Shown here: positions 42,515 to 52,300 of the stretch, in pieces | Layout: every line of letters begins with the position of its first letter | Numbering within the stretch: position 1 is the first letter of the stretch | Source: Flavihumibacter solisilvae | GTDB lineage: Bacteria > Bacteroidota > Bacteroidia > Chitinophagales > Chitinophagaceae | Assembly: GCF_000814475.1 (NCBI RefSeq) | Contig: NZ_JSVC01000005.1 | Span: 248,001 to 312,000 of the forward strand | Length of the DNA stretch: 64,000 nt | Direction of reading: 5' to 3' | The notes under the pieces: model-generated | The model's input: only the letters and a program-made list of their open reading frames with translations | Databases searched by the model: none | What the model was told of the DNA's origin: nothing | Program-made: the position numbers and the translations under genes

Positions 42515-43749
42515 AAACAATTTTTTTCCAAATCATTACGGGCTTTGTATTGTTGGCCAGCTCATGCAATACAATAGAAAAACAAACCACGCCGGACCTG
42601 GCGAACGCCCGTCAGCTCGATTCATTTCCTGCTTCAGGAGTTTACCTGGCAAAGGATCCCCATGGAAATACCCTGGCCAGCTGGGTAAGGTCAATCAATG
42701 ATTCCACTTCCGTATTTTGTGTAGCTATCTCTGACGACGATGGCGCCAGTTTTGGCGAGCCCATTGTTGTTCCAGGCAGCGATAATATCCACCCGCATGC
42801 AGAGAACCTGCCTAAAGTGATCCGGAAACCTTCCGGTGAGATCATTGCCCTGTGGGGCGCAGCTAATCCATCGCCTCGGAATAAATATGCCGGTGCCGTG
42901 TTTTACGCACAATCCTTTGATAACGGGAAGAGCTGGTCGTCGCCAAAGCCCCTTGTCAAGGACACAGCAGGCAATGACCAGCGTTACTATGACGTTGCCC
43001 TCATGCCTGATGGAGAAGCCGGCATCATCTGGCTGGATAACCGGAGGGCAGACGATCGCCAGGTAGGTTCGTCATTATATTTTGCCCGGACCTCTGGCAA
43101 CAACGGCTTTACAGGTGAACGGGCCATCAGCCGCGAATGCTGCCAGTGCTGCCGTACAAAACTGCTGGTTGAACCGGACGGTAACATTCATGTACTATAC
43201 AGGGGAATCATCAATGACAGCATCCGCGACATGGTACACGCTGTTTCCAACAATGGGGGACAGACGTTTTCCGCCCCGCGGAGGATCAGCAGCGACAACT
43301 GGGTCATCAATGCCTGTCCACATACCGGCCCGGCCATGGCATCCAATGCAAAAGGACTGCATTTTGCCTGGTACACAGGTGGCCCGGGCAAAGGTTGTTA
43401 TTATACCTCGAGCAATGATAATGGCAAAACTTATGGCAGGCGCGACAGTGTAAGCAGTTCCGGCTCACACCCACAAATGGCCGCACTAACAGGTGGCGAT
43501 ATCATCATCACCTGGGACGAACCCATTGTTGCCGGTAATAACATCCATAAAAGAATCGGCGTCGAGAAACGTTCGGCTGGTTATACGGGTAACAAAAAAT
43601 ATTTCCTGACCGGTGATACTTCTACCTGTGTTTACCCGGTAATAGTTCCATTGAAAGACAATAATGCGCTTGTCGCATATACACAGGAGACGAAAGAAGG
43701 GAAGAAGCTTTATTACCGGAAAGTGAATTTCAAGTCAATAGGTCAATAA
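42511..43749 (+). CDS. BNR-repeat (sialidase-like) lipoprotein with a CCQCC motif
   Basis: 412 residues. Lipoprotein signal (GFVLLASSCNTIEK, lipobox Cys19). Five Asp-box-like repeats (SDDDGASFG, SFDNGKSWS, SGNNGFTG, SNNGGQTFS, SNDNGKTYG) indicate a six-bladed propeller. A striking SRECCQCCRTKLL at ~206-218 and INACPHTGPA follow. The Arg triad of true sialidases is not evident, so an enzymatic role is doubtful. It is coupled to the TonB receptor; the Cys cluster may bind metal (inference). Its last codons (KSIGQ) fall in the octamer palindrome that follows. Confidence 0.85.
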   Translation: MKTIFFQIITGFVLLASSCNTIEKQTTPDLANARQLDSFPASGVYLAKDPHGNTLASWVRSINDSTSVFCVAISDDDGASFGEPIVVPGSDNIHPHAENLPKVIRKPSGEIIALWGAANPSPRNKYAGAVFYAQSFDNGKSWSSPKPLVKDTAGNDQRYYDVALMPDGEAGIIWLDNRRADDRQVGSSLYFARTSGNNGFTGERAISRECCQCCRTKLLVEPDGNIHVLYRGIINDSIRDMVHAVSNNGGQTFSAPRRISSDNWVINACPHTGPAMASNAKGLHFAWYTGGPGKGCYYTSSNDNGKTYGRRDSVSSSGSHPQMAALTGGDIIITWDEPIVAGNNIHKRIGVEKRSAGYTGNKKYFLTGDTSTCVYPVIVPLKDNNALVAYTQETKEGKKLYYRKVNFKSIGQ

Positions 43750-43791
43750 GTGAATCTTGAGGCGCTCGCTTTATTCACTTATTGACCTATT
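43737..43791. terminator. 19-bp perfect palindrome of octamer repeats, probable bidirectional terminator
   Basis: Arms 43737-43755 and 43773-43791 are exact reverse complements around a 17-base loop. The left arm contains the stop codon of the BNR gene; the DinB gene on the other strand ends at 43814. Built from ATAGGTCA/ATAAGTGA octamers, as at 37980-38011. Confidence 0.55.
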
Positions 43792-43813
43792 CACCTGGTT
43801 TCAATATCGCAGA

Positions 43814-44335
43814 TCAACTTCTATCCCAGAATGCCGGTGGTTCAACACCGAGTGCGCGCAGGTACACATATCCCTGTCCGCGATGGTGAATCTCATTGTC
43901 CACGAAATACAGGATGGTGGAAAATATAGTCCCTTCATATTGACCGAATGCCAGGATCGTTTCCTGGAATCTTGAATCAGGTAGTGTTTCCCATTGCTCA
44001 TCCAATGCGGCAGTGGATTCATCCCATAATTTCAAAAACCCTTCTTTGGTCTTCGGGGCAGCAGCTGCATAGTTGTGTGAATTATCACCCAGTGATCCCC
44101 AATCGCCCGTAACAATCCCTGTGATACCCGGGGCCGCTATGGTCAGCAATTCCCAGGTTAACTGTGAGAAAGGACGCATGCCTCCGATCGAGAAATTAAA
44201 AAAGGCATCCTCGGGGAAAACCTCGATAACCCTGCGTGTGAGCTTGCGGTGTCCCTGCCAATGTTCAAGTAACTGTGCTGCATTAATAACATGTTCTTTT
44301 GCCGGCGCTGCGTTTTGCATGATTGTTTGTTCCAT
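43814..44335 (-). CDS. DinB family protein
   Basis: 173 residues of the DinB/YfiT-like four-helix bundle: LLEHWQGHRKLTRRVIEVFP at the N-terminus and VDNEIHHRGQGYVYLRALGV, with the His pair of the usual HxxxH-like metal site (IHHRGQ). Such proteins are putative metal-dependent thiol transferases or hydrolases of unsettled role. It stands alone on the minus strand, ending near the palindrome at 43737. Confidence 0.88.
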   Translation of the reverse strand: MEQTIMQNAAPAKEHVINAAQLLEHWQGHRKLTRRVIEVFPEDAFFNFSIGGMRPFSQLTWELLTIAAPGITGIVTGDWGSLGDNSHNYAAAAPKTKEGFLKLWDESTAALDEQWETLPDSRFQETILAFGQYEGTIFSTILYFVDNEIHHRGQGYVYLRALGVEPPAFWDRS

Positions 44336-44410
44336 AACATTTTAATTATGAAACAAAGTAAACACCCGCCAGTGTCAACCCTATGTCAGCAGCTTTTACT
44401 TTATTTTACT

Positions 44411-45124
44411 TTATTTTTCTTTATGCATCATATGAGGCTTCGAACCGAGGATAAGGGAGATATGAAACCTTCCAAGATCATCCTCGGGTGAACCACCCAG
44501 GACCTGGTTTTCATTGCTCCGCCAGGTACGGTCCTCAAAGCTGCCGGAATATGCTGCCTGGATGCCGATAAGTTTATTCGGATTGCGTGGCGACTTAACT
44601 GCGAATCCAATGCCGACCTGGTAAAGAAAGAATGCATTTTTCAGGTCGGTTGATTTGATGGCATTCCGGGTATTCGCATTTTCCAGTACATCATCAAAGT
44701 CGACCGATGACACATCCCTGAAAAATCTTGCTTTATACCATTCGTAACCAATACCAGCATAGGGATACAACATGAAGCGATCCTCTTGCAGCACGTCATA
44801 GCCGATATCACCCTGTACACCTATAAATTTTACCGTACTACTCATTTTATCACGGTCTCCGCTCATGGTACTTCCCGCCATTACATTGAATATGCTGATT
44901 ACCCGTCGCTTTTCTTTTATCCATCCCAGTTGCAACAGGCCTGTGACGTCACGAAGCTGCTTGTATTGTGGATAATTTTCTATCCTGCTGTTAATGGCTT
45001 CGAAGTCCTGGAAACCAACCCCTATCCCAAATGTGCCATAAGGAGCTTCTGCTGCTGAATGTTTGTACTGGCTGAATGCAGGTATTCCTGCTGCAAGCAG
45101 GCAAACAAGGATAATTGATCTCAT
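44411..45124 (-). CDS. outer membrane beta-barrel protein, function unknown
   Basis: 237 residues from ATG 45124, which begins directly with a signal peptide (MRSIILVCLLAAGIPAFSQ); a longer frame to 45226 is not supported. The mature part is alternating strands (GTFGIGVGFQDFEAINSRI, DRFMLYPYAGIGYEWYKARF, FFLYQVGIGFAVKS) with a probable C-terminal strand (GRFHISLILGSK) and a short tail. A CAAAATTA (-7 box, minus strand) at 45190-45197 is the best promoter candidate, unsupported by a -33 box. Confidence 0.7.
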   Translation of the reverse strand: MRSIILVCLLAAGIPAFSQYKHSAAEAPYGTFGIGVGFQDFEAINSRIENYPQYKQLRDVTGLLQLGWIKEKRRVISIFNVMAGSTMSGDRDKMSSTVKFIGVQGDIGYDVLQEDRFMLYPYAGIGYEWYKARFFRDVSSVDFDDVLENANTRNAIKSTDLKNAFFLYQVGIGFAVKSPRNPNKLIGIQAAYSGSFEDRTWRSNENQVLGGSPEDDLGRFHISLILGSKPHMMHKEK

Positions 45125-45217
45125 ACCTTTTAGATTTGATTCCCTGTTATAACTGCAATTTGTGGACCTGTGGATTTTAACATTGACATCAAAATTAATT
45201 CTGGTTAAATTTATCCT

Positions 45218-46198
45218 ATGAAACACATTTCAATACTTGTTCCGAAGGGTGCCATACTTGGCAGCCTGGAGGGGTCGCGTCAATTGCTGACCCAGGTAAA
45301 CGATTTCTTCCGCCAGAAAGATGAGCCTCCGGTATTTAATGTTCAACTGGTTGGTTTGTCGAAGGAAACACCGGTAAGCGGTGGAATCTTTACTGTGAAT
45401 ACGGATGTAACATTGAAGGATGTTACAAAGACAGACCTGATTATCATCCCGGCAATTGACGGCGACCTCCAGCAGGCAATCGAAAAGAACCGCGACTTCA
45501 TACCCTGGATCATTGAACAGTACAAGGGTGGGGCGGAAGTGGCCAGTCTTTGCCTCGGCGCTTTCCTGATGGCAGCAACCGGTATTGTTAATGGGAAAAG
45601 GTGTGCAACACACTGGATGGCTGAAAATGCCTTCAAAAGAATGTACCCCGAGGTGGAACTGGTACGTGAAAAGATCATTACTGATGAAAAAGGAATTTAT
45701 TCCAGCGGCGGTGCCTTTTCGTATCTCAACCTGATCCTTCATCTCATTGGAAAATTTGCCGGCAGGGAAATGGCCATTCTTGCTGCCAAAGTATTTGCCA
45801 TTGAAATTGGCCGTGAGAGCCAGTCGTCTTTTGTCATCTTCCGTGGACAAAAAGATCATGAAGATGAACCGGTAAAAAAAGCACAGGAATTCATTGAGAA
45901 TAATGTTACGGAAAGAATTTCCGTCGAAGACCTTGCCGCGAAGTTTGCGATTGGCAGACGCAATTTCGAACGCAGGTTCAAGAAAGCCACTAACAATACA
46001 CCGGTAGAATATATCCAGCGGGTGAAGATCGAAGTGGCGAAAATGACTCTCGAAAGCAGCCGCAAAAATGTGAACGAAGTGATGTATGATGTCGGTTATT
46101 CCGATACCAAAGCTTTTCGTTCTGTCTTCAAGAAAATTACCGGGTTATCGCCGGTCGATTACCGTAATAAATACAATAAGGAGCTCGCCTTTAATTAA
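45218..46198 (+). CDS. GlxA-type AraC family transcriptional regulator
   Basis: 326 residues. An N-terminal DJ-1/PfpI-type domain (~5-170) carries a nucleophile-elbow-like ASLCLGAFLMAATGIV; the C-terminal double HTH is at ~220-315 (ISVEDLAAKFAIGRRNFERRFKKATNNTP, VNEVMYDVGYSDTKAFRSVFKKITG). The group often controls its neighbours; the divergent barrel gene (45124) is the closest. Its stop overlaps the minus-strand 79-residue gene by four bases. Confidence 0.9.
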   Translation: MKHISILVPKGAILGSLEGSRQLLTQVNDFFRQKDEPPVFNVQLVGLSKETPVSGGIFTVNTDVTLKDVTKTDLIIIPAIDGDLQQAIEKNRDFIPWIIEQYKGGAEVASLCLGAFLMAATGIVNGKRCATHWMAENAFKRMYPEVELVREKIITDEKGIYSSGGAFSYLNLILHLIGKFAGREMAILAAKVFAIEIGRESQSSFVIFRGQKDHEDEPVKKAQEFIENNVTERISVEDLAAKFAIGRRNFERRFKKATNNTPVEYIQRVKIEVAKMTLESSRKNVNEVMYDVGYSDTKAFRSVFKKITGLSPVDYRNKYNKELAFN

Positions 46199-46434
46199 AG
46201 CTCATCCGGCAATACTTCTGCCGTAAATCCGTGGCTTCTGAGGAATTCTATTATTTCTGCGGCTTCCACGGTGTCACGTGTGCAAAGGACCCTGAGTATA
46301 TTATCGCAGTCGGCAAGATCAAAATTGCAGCGATAGCTGTCAAACTGCCGGTGGATCCTGTCCACCAGCAGTTTTGCATTTTCTGCATCCCTTACATCAG
46401 TTTTAAAAACCTCGATCATATTATTGCGTTCCAT
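46195..46434 (-). CDS. small conserved hypothetical protein
   Basis: 79 residues, all ordered: MIEVFKTDVRDAENAKLLVD, FDLADCDNILRVLC, FLRSHGFTAEVLPDE. The alternating alpha/beta pattern resembles the HMA-like ferredoxin fold of small Bacteroidota proteins next to DinB genes; the CxxC metal motif is absent. It begins immediately after the stop of the DinB-like gene (no spacer), so the two are co-transcribed. Confidence 0.75.
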   Translation of the reverse strand: MERNNMIEVFKTDVRDAENAKLLVDRIHRQFDSYRCNFDLADCDNILRVLCTRDTVEAAEIIEFLRSHGFTAEVLPDEL

Positions 46435-46941
46435 TTACGAATACTTCATCGCTTCATATCCCAACAGCCTCCTGAACAAAGCCAGTTGCCCAATACAATA
46501 CGCCTCGCGGTCAATCGTGAAATAGATCATTTCGTACCAGCTGTATTTTTCACCTCCCATATCGATCGGGGCAATGGATTCCAGTACTTCATCTTTAATA
46601 TTTGCCAGGATGTTACGGAGAACCGGGGTTATTTCATCCCAGTTCTTTTTGTATGAATCCAGCGCAGGGTATTGTACACCGTCCTGCCTGCTCCGGTGGT
46701 TCTGAAAAAGTTCATCATTATCTGACTTATGTTTTTCTCCCAGCATTGCTGCAAGTTCAAAACGATCCTGCACAAGGCTGCCGGCAATCCATGACGGATG
46801 GTTGGCCTTTGTGTTCAGCCTGTTGTTCGCATCTTTTTCGGCGATGCCTTCAATCACATTGTGAAAGAGTTTCGAATGCATGTCGTACATGTCCAGTATT
46901 ACCTGCATTGCGGTTTTTGGTACTGTTGCGGTAGTTGACAT
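46435..46941 (-). CDS. DinB-like protein
   Basis: 168 residues from ATG 46941; earlier starts give an unlikely extension. The helical-bundle pattern (AMQVILDMYDMHSKLFHNVI, NHPSWIAGSLVQDRFELAAM, MIYFTIDREAYCIGQLALFR) resembles DinB-family proteins: the first His lies in helix 2, the later pair is less clear. Metal-dependent role unproven. A TAGCTTTG -7-like box lies at 46957-46964. The 79-residue gene follows without spacer. Confidence 0.7.
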   Translation of the reverse strand: MSTTATVPKTAMQVILDMYDMHSKLFHNVIEGIAEKDANNRLNTKANHPSWIAGSLVQDRFELAAMLGEKHKSDNDELFQNHRSRQDGVQYPALDSYKKNWDEITPVLRNILANIKDEVLESIAPIDMGGEKYSWYEMIYFTIDREAYCIGQLALFRRLLGYEAMKYS

Positions 46942-46956
46942 AATCATCAGTTTATC

Positions 46957-46964
46957 CAAAGCTA
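46957..46964 (-). promoter_or_regulatory. -7 box candidate (TAGCTTTG) for the DinB-like gene
   Basis: Minus strand TAGCTTTG lies 15 bases upstream of ATG 46941. No -33 TTTG at the right distance, so support is weak. Confidence 0.3.
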
Positions 46965-47084
46965 TTAACCCTTGCCCGGAAAAAGGGGGTGTGAACACGG
47001 CAATTAACGGGGTCGGATACGACAGGTCGTATTTCCCCCTGCAGAATGTCGTTTTTGCACACTACGTAATCATGGAAGACGGTT

Positions 47085-47092
47085 TAAGTTTG
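47085..47092 (+). promoter_or_regulatory. -7 box candidate (TAAGTTTG) for the VOC gene
   Basis: TAAGTTTG lies 16 bases upstream of ATG 47109; a TTTG at 47054-47057 is 27 bases upstream, longer than the consensus spacing. Confidence 0.35.
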
Positions 47093-47108
47093 TGTTAAAA
47101 CATCCCAT

Positions 47109-47516
47109 ATGTCTAACAGGATCTTCGTTAACCTTCCAGTTAAAGACCTGGACAGGTCCATCGGCTTTTTTACCAGCCTTGGATTCAGCTTTAATCCGCA
47201 GTTCACCGATGAAAAAGCAACCTGCATGGTGATCGGCGACAACATTTACATAATGCTTCTCGTGAACCAGTTTTTCAAGACATTCACAAAAAAGGAACTT
47301 GTTGATGCCTCCCGGGCTACGGAATGCATAATTGCCCTGTCAGTCGACGACCGGTCACGGGTAGACGATATCGCAGACAAAGCGATCATAGCAGGTGCAT
47401 TTGAGCCAAGGCCGGCACAGGACCAGGGTTTCATGTATTACCGCAACTTCCAGGACCTCGATGGCCACCTTTGGGAAGTCATCCATATGGATGAATCGGT
47501 GATGGAACAGGAATAA
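47109..47516 (+). CDS. VOC/glyoxalase-fold family protein
   Basis: 135 residues covering two beta-alpha-beta-beta-beta modules: RIFVNLPVKDLDRSIGFFTS LGF, and near the end GFMYYRNFQDLDGHLWEVIHMDES, with Glu in the last strand and Asp/His positions like a metal-binding VOC protein. Substrate unreadable; many such proteins are annotated lactoylglutathione-lyase-like. It is followed by a weak CCCCG/CGGGG hairpin. Confidence 0.85.
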   Translation: MSNRIFVNLPVKDLDRSIGFFTSLGFSFNPQFTDEKATCMVIGDNIYIMLLVNQFFKTFTKKELVDASRATECIIALSVDDRSRVDDIADKAIIAGAFEPRPAQDQGFMYYRNFQDLDGHLWEVIHMDESVMEQE

Positions 47517-47520
47517 TTTT

Positions 47521-47533
47521 CCCCGCTACGGGG
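47521..47533 (+). terminator. weak hairpin after the VOC gene
   Basis: CCCCG-CTA-CGGGG, five-base stem, directly after the stop; no T-run follows, so termination is doubtful. Confidence 0.3.
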
Positions 47534-47637
47534 ATTCCTGCCAACACTTTTTTGCATTCATATTCGCATAATCCCCCATGTGAGAAGCGTTGTCCGCAGT
47601 CGCCCGTATATGGCATAATATGTGGGACTATAATAGT

Positions 47638-48090
47638 ATGGACTGCTCCCCTCACTTCGTCCTGGTCGATGATGACCTCGACGATACCTCCTTATTCGAA
47701 GAAGTATTGCTTGAGGTACAACCTACAGTAAAATTCCAGGCCGCTCACAACGGCCTCGATGCAATGAACATGCTTCGTAATGCGGGCACAGAATTGCCGG
47801 ACCTTATCTTCCTGGATCTGAACATGCCCAGGATGGATGGCAAGCAATGCCTCGTTGCAATCAAAGAGGATGACTTGCTAAAAAATATCCCGGTTATCAT
47901 GTATTCCACCTCCTCCCAGCCGAAGGATATTGAAGAAACACGGCAGGCCGGGGCCATTTGCTTTATTACCAAGCCCACAAGTATACACGAGCTCAGGAAC
48001 ATCCTTTCCGCGATCGTCAATGGTCTGAACAAGATTGAAGAAACCGTGGAAACGCTAAGCCAAAACGAGGGTATGTGTATAATCCGTTGA
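47638..48090 (+). CDS. single-domain response regulator (Rcp1-like)
   Basis: 150 residues from ATG 47638 (earlier ATG 47620 and TTG 47590 possible). Receiver: Asp11-Asp13 pocket (LVDDDLDD), Asp60 phospho-acceptor (IFLDLNMPRMDG), YSTSSQ, Lys112 (FITKPTS). No output domain. It heads the second sensory module: the REC-kinase gene starts 22 bases after its stop. Counterpart of the regulator at 29376. Confidence 0.9.
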   Translation: MDCSPHFVLVDDDLDDTSLFEEVLLEVQPTVKFQAAHNGLDAMNMLRNAGTELPDLIFLDLNMPRMDGKQCLVAIKEDDLLKNIPVIMYSTSSQPKDIEETRQAGAICFITKPTSIHELRNILSAIVNGLNKIEETVETLSQNEGMCIIR

Positions 48091-48112
48091 ACCCATCAAA
48101 GCAGATGCTGAC

Positions 48113-49324
48113 ATGATCCTGATCGTAGACGACAAAAAAGAAAACCTGTTTTCCCTGAAAACTCTCCTTGAACTGAATTCGTTCCAGGTGGAAACTGCTG
48201 CATCGGGTGAAGAGGCCCTGAAGAAAATTCTTAAAAACGAATATGCGCTTATAATTCTCGATGTACAGATGCCGGTGATGGACGGCTATGAAGTTGCCGA
48301 ATCAATTTCGGGGTACAGCAAGACAAAGAATATTCCTATTATTTTCCTTTCTGCAGTCAATATCGATAAAAGCTTTATCACAAAAGGTTACAGTTCCGGT
48401 GGTGTGGACTATATCACCAAGCCATTTGACCCGGAACTGCTCATGCTGAAGGTCAGGACCTTCATCAGGTTATACGAACAGACTAACGAGCTGAAAAGAA
48501 TTCAAAAAGAACTTGAAGCTTCCAACGAATTACTGGAAGTGAAAGTTATGGAAAGAACGAGCGACCTTCTCAGGGCTAATCTCGAACTTGAAGTAAGTAA
48601 TGCAGAACTGCAACAGTATGCATCCCTGGCTTCCCACGACCTTCAGGAACCGCTGAGGAAGATCATCACCTTCAATAAGATCATCGAAGACAAGTATCTT
48701 GACGGTAATCCTGAGGCACACCGGTATATGAATAAAGTTATCGCTTCATGCGAGCGGATGAGAAGCCTTATTCATGACCTGTTGAATTATTCGAGGCTGT
48801 CGGGCACATCTGTTTATTGTGAGACTGACCTCAATAACCTGCTTCGGGAAACCATCACCGACTTAGAACTGGTAATAGGTGAAAAGAAGGCAAAGCTTAT
48901 CATAGAAGACCTGCCGGCTGTTGAAGCCATTCCGGGCCAGGTGCGCCAGGTTTTTCAGAATGTGATCAGCAATGCGTTGAAATTTTCAAGAAGCGGGGTT
49001 GCACCGCAGATCAGGATCTGGGGCGAGCGGACAAGTAGGCTCGACTCCTGGGGCCATTCTGATCCTGTTGGGGAATATTTACGCATATACATCCAGGATA
49101 ACGGGATCGGATTCGATGAAATTTACCTGAACAAGATCTTTACCATTTTCCAGCGGCTGCATGGCCGTGACGAATACGAAGGAACAGGTATCGGCCTCGC
49201 TATTGTAAAAAAGATCATTGAGAAACACCATGGCCTGCTCACAGCCAGGAGCAGCGTAGGCGAAGGCTCGACTTTTATCATTGTGTTACCCCTAAAACAA
49301 CCCAGGCATGCAGTCGTCCTTTAA
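48113..49324 (+). CDS. response-regulator/histidine-kinase hybrid (REC-HisKA-HATPase)
   Basis: 403 residues, soluble. Receiver ~1-120 (MILIVDDKKENLF, LIILDVQMPVMDG, FLSAVN, YITKPFD), coiled coil (~125-168), HisKA with His175 (LASHDLQEPLRKII), HATPase (NVISNALKFS, DNGIGFDE, GTGIGLAIVKKII). Same architecture and close sequence to the gene at 21849. The next gene starts 17 bases before its end, so the two are one transcript. Confidence 0.9.
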   Translation: MILIVDDKKENLFSLKTLLELNSFQVETAASGEEALKKILKNEYALIILDVQMPVMDGYEVAESISGYSKTKNIPIIFLSAVNIDKSFITKGYSSGGVDYITKPFDPELLMLKVRTFIRLYEQTNELKRIQKELEASNELLEVKVMERTSDLLRANLELEVSNAELQQYASLASHDLQEPLRKIITFNKIIEDKYLDGNPEAHRYMNKVIASCERMRSLIHDLLNYSRLSGTSVYCETDLNNLLRETITDLELVIGEKKAKLIIEDLPAVEAIPGQVRQVFQNVISNALKFSRSGVAPQIRIWGERTSRLDSWGHSDPVGEYLRIYIQDNGIGFDEIYLNKIFTIFQRLHGRDEYEGTGIGLAIVKKIIEKHHGLLTARSSVGEGSTFIIVLPLKQPRHAVVL

Positions 49325-52300
49325 GAGAAACCTGATTATAGCATTTTTCATTTCCCTATTCCTGCTACTTGCAAGTTCCGTTGCATCCTTCATCAGTATC
49401 CGCAATATGCTCAGCAGCCAGGAACTCGTATCACAATCGCACTTCGTTATAACAAAACTCAAAAACGTTCTCGTGTTACTTCGCGACGCGGAAACGGGTC
49501 AACGCGGCTTCCTGCTCACCGGTGACACGGAATTCCTGCAGCCTTATTTTGGCGCTGGCGAACGTGCCATGAAAGCGATTGATGAGGCGGCTTCCATGAC
49601 CATTGACAATTATGCCCAGCAACGGAACCTCGATGCCCTGCGCGATGTGACAAACAATAGACTGCTTCGCCTGCAATATGGTATTGATGAAAAACATGCT
49701 GGAAGAGCAGTATCAGTATCTGAACTCAAAATAGGGAAGGGTTATATGGATCAGGCACGCGACCTGGTGAACCAGATGGAACAGCGGGAGAATTTCCTGC
49801 TCAACCAGGCTACTGCCAAAATGAACCGGTTCGCAATGACCACACCATTATTGATAGTAGTCGCTTCACTGTTATCCATCCTGGTGGCCATCGTGTCTTT
49901 TTTGCGCGTAAACAGGGACTATTCAGAACGGGTAAAGCTGCAGGAAGAATTACAGCTGAAAGATGTTGAGATCTCCAAACGACTTGAAATAATTGAAGAC
50001 ATAGCCGAGCAGATCTCGAAAGGTGACTATAATATCCGCGTAACTGATGAAGGCCGGGATGTACTGGGAAACCTTTCCCTTTCACTCAACAGTATGGCAG
50101 GATCGCTGAAAAATTCTTTTTCCGACCTGGCCAGGCAGGAATGGCTGCATTCAGGCATTGCGCGGATAAATGAAAGAATGATCGGTGAACGTATCATGGA
50201 AAAGCTCACTGGTATTATCATTGATGAAGTTTCCATGTATACGTCAAGCCAGGCTGCAGCTTTTTATCTTGCCGATGATGCCAGGAATCTTACTATCGCT
50301 GCAGCAGTCGGAATAGACCGCAGCAAGATCAGGAAAACAATCCTGCCCGGTGAAAGCATTGCCGGGCGGGCAGCTGTTTCGGGTAAGATTGCTTCGATCA
50401 ATAATGTCGATGAAACGGATTTTGTCATTACCTATAGTAATGGCATTATCAAACCACGAACGATCGTCGCTGTACCGATTTTCTATGAGGGAAAGTTCAA
50501 GGGTGTTATCGAACTTGCATCCGGTAAAGAATATTCAGATACTGAGCTTGAATACCTGACAAGTGCTGCCTACAATATCGGAATGGCTATTCACAGCGCC
50601 CGTGATCACCAGCGTTTGCAGGAGCTGCTTCGGGAAACCCAGGACCAGGCAGAAGAGCTGCAGTCACAACATGCCGAACTGGAAAGTATAAATGCCGAGC
50701 TGGAGACACAGACCGAGAAGCTGCAAGCCTCCGAAGAAGAGCTTCGTGTTCAGCAGGAAGAACTCCAGCAGGCCAACCAGGAACTCGAAGAGCGTAGTAA
50801 ACTCCTGGAAGAACGAAATCACCTCATCCTGGAACGCAACCTCGATATCCAGCAGAAAGCAGAAGAGCTCGCACAAAGCACCCGGTATAAATCCGAGTTC
50901 CTGGCAAACATGTCGCACGAGTTACGGACACCGCTCAATTCCATCCTGCTTCTTTCGCGGCTGTTGGCCGAGAATCATCCGCAGAACCTGACAGGTGACC
51001 AGGTTGAATATGCTTCCGTCATTCAGAGTTCAGGCAAAGGGTTGCTCACGCTCATTGACGAGATCCTCGACCTGTCAAAGATCGAATCGGGCAAGATGGA
51101 ACTCGAATGGCAGGATGTTCGCATCGAAAATGTTACCGAAGCACTAGCTGCTATTTTCTCCCCGATGGCAAAAGAAAAAGGGATTGATTTTTCTGTTGAA
51201 ACCGCTGCGGATGTTCCCCAGACAATTGAAAGCGACCACCTCCGTCTTGAACAGGTACTACGCAATCTTCTTTCCAACGCACTTAAATTCACCCGGCAGG
51301 GATCTGTGCAACTTGACGTTTCCCTGGTGAACAAAAACATCTTATTTAAAGTAACCGACACCGGCATTGGCATTCCCTTCGATAAACAGCAAACAATCTT
51401 TGAAGCCTTCAAACAGGCAGACGGATCAACACGCAGGCAGTTTGGCGGAACCGGTCTCGGACTCTCCATCAGCAGGCAGCTCGCCAGGCTGCTCGGTGGT
51501 GAAATTGAACTCAGCAGTGAGCAGGAGAAAGGTAGTGAGTTCACGCTGGTGCTTCCGATAGAAAAGGCACATACAAATCCGGTAATTGAAGAGTCCGGGA
51601 AACCTGGTGTTAATGAACAACCGAAGATCACTGAACAGCTATCCCACCAGAATGGCAACAGGCAGTTCATATCTGAAGTCATTCCGCCCGATGTTCCCGA
51701 TGACCGTCTTGCCATCCGGGAGGGAGACAGGGTGATCCTGATAATCGACGATGATACCGTATTTGCACGCTCACTGCTTGAATATACCCGGAAGCAGGGG
51801 TATAAGGGAATTGTTGCGGTAAGGGGAGATGACGGGATCCAACTTGCAGGCGAATTTCTGCCTTCGGGCATTCTGCTCGACCTGCAGCTTCCGGTCAAAA
51901 GTGGCTGGGATGTGATGAACGAACTCAAACGTAACCCAAACACCCGTCACATTCCCGTTCATATCATGTCTTCGCACCAGGCAAGGTCACGCAGCCTTTC
52001 ACAAGGTGCGATCGATTTCATCAGTAAACCGCTCGCCGAAGAAAAGTTATCGGATGTCTTTAAAAAGATCGAAAATGCACTTAATAATCATCCGAAAAAA
52101 GTCCTGATCGTTGAAGAGAACCCTCTTCATGCAAAAGCACTGGCTCACTTCCTCGAATCCTATAATATCGCAGCAGAGATCCGGACCTCAGTGGAAGAAG
52201 GAGTGGAAGCTTTGCGGATGGGCGACCTGAATTGCGTTATCCTCGACATGGGCGTGCCTGCCCTGCGTTCCGGCGAAACGCTGGAACGGTTTAAAAAGAC

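Noticed and set aside
42511-43749. True sialidase
   Set aside because: Asp boxes are present, but the catalytic Arg triad and Tyr/Glu pair are not evident, so only a BNR-propeller call is made.
45183-45211. TTGACA-like E. coli promoter before the GlxA-type gene
   Set aside because: The matching -10 box is poor and the phylum does not use this consensus.
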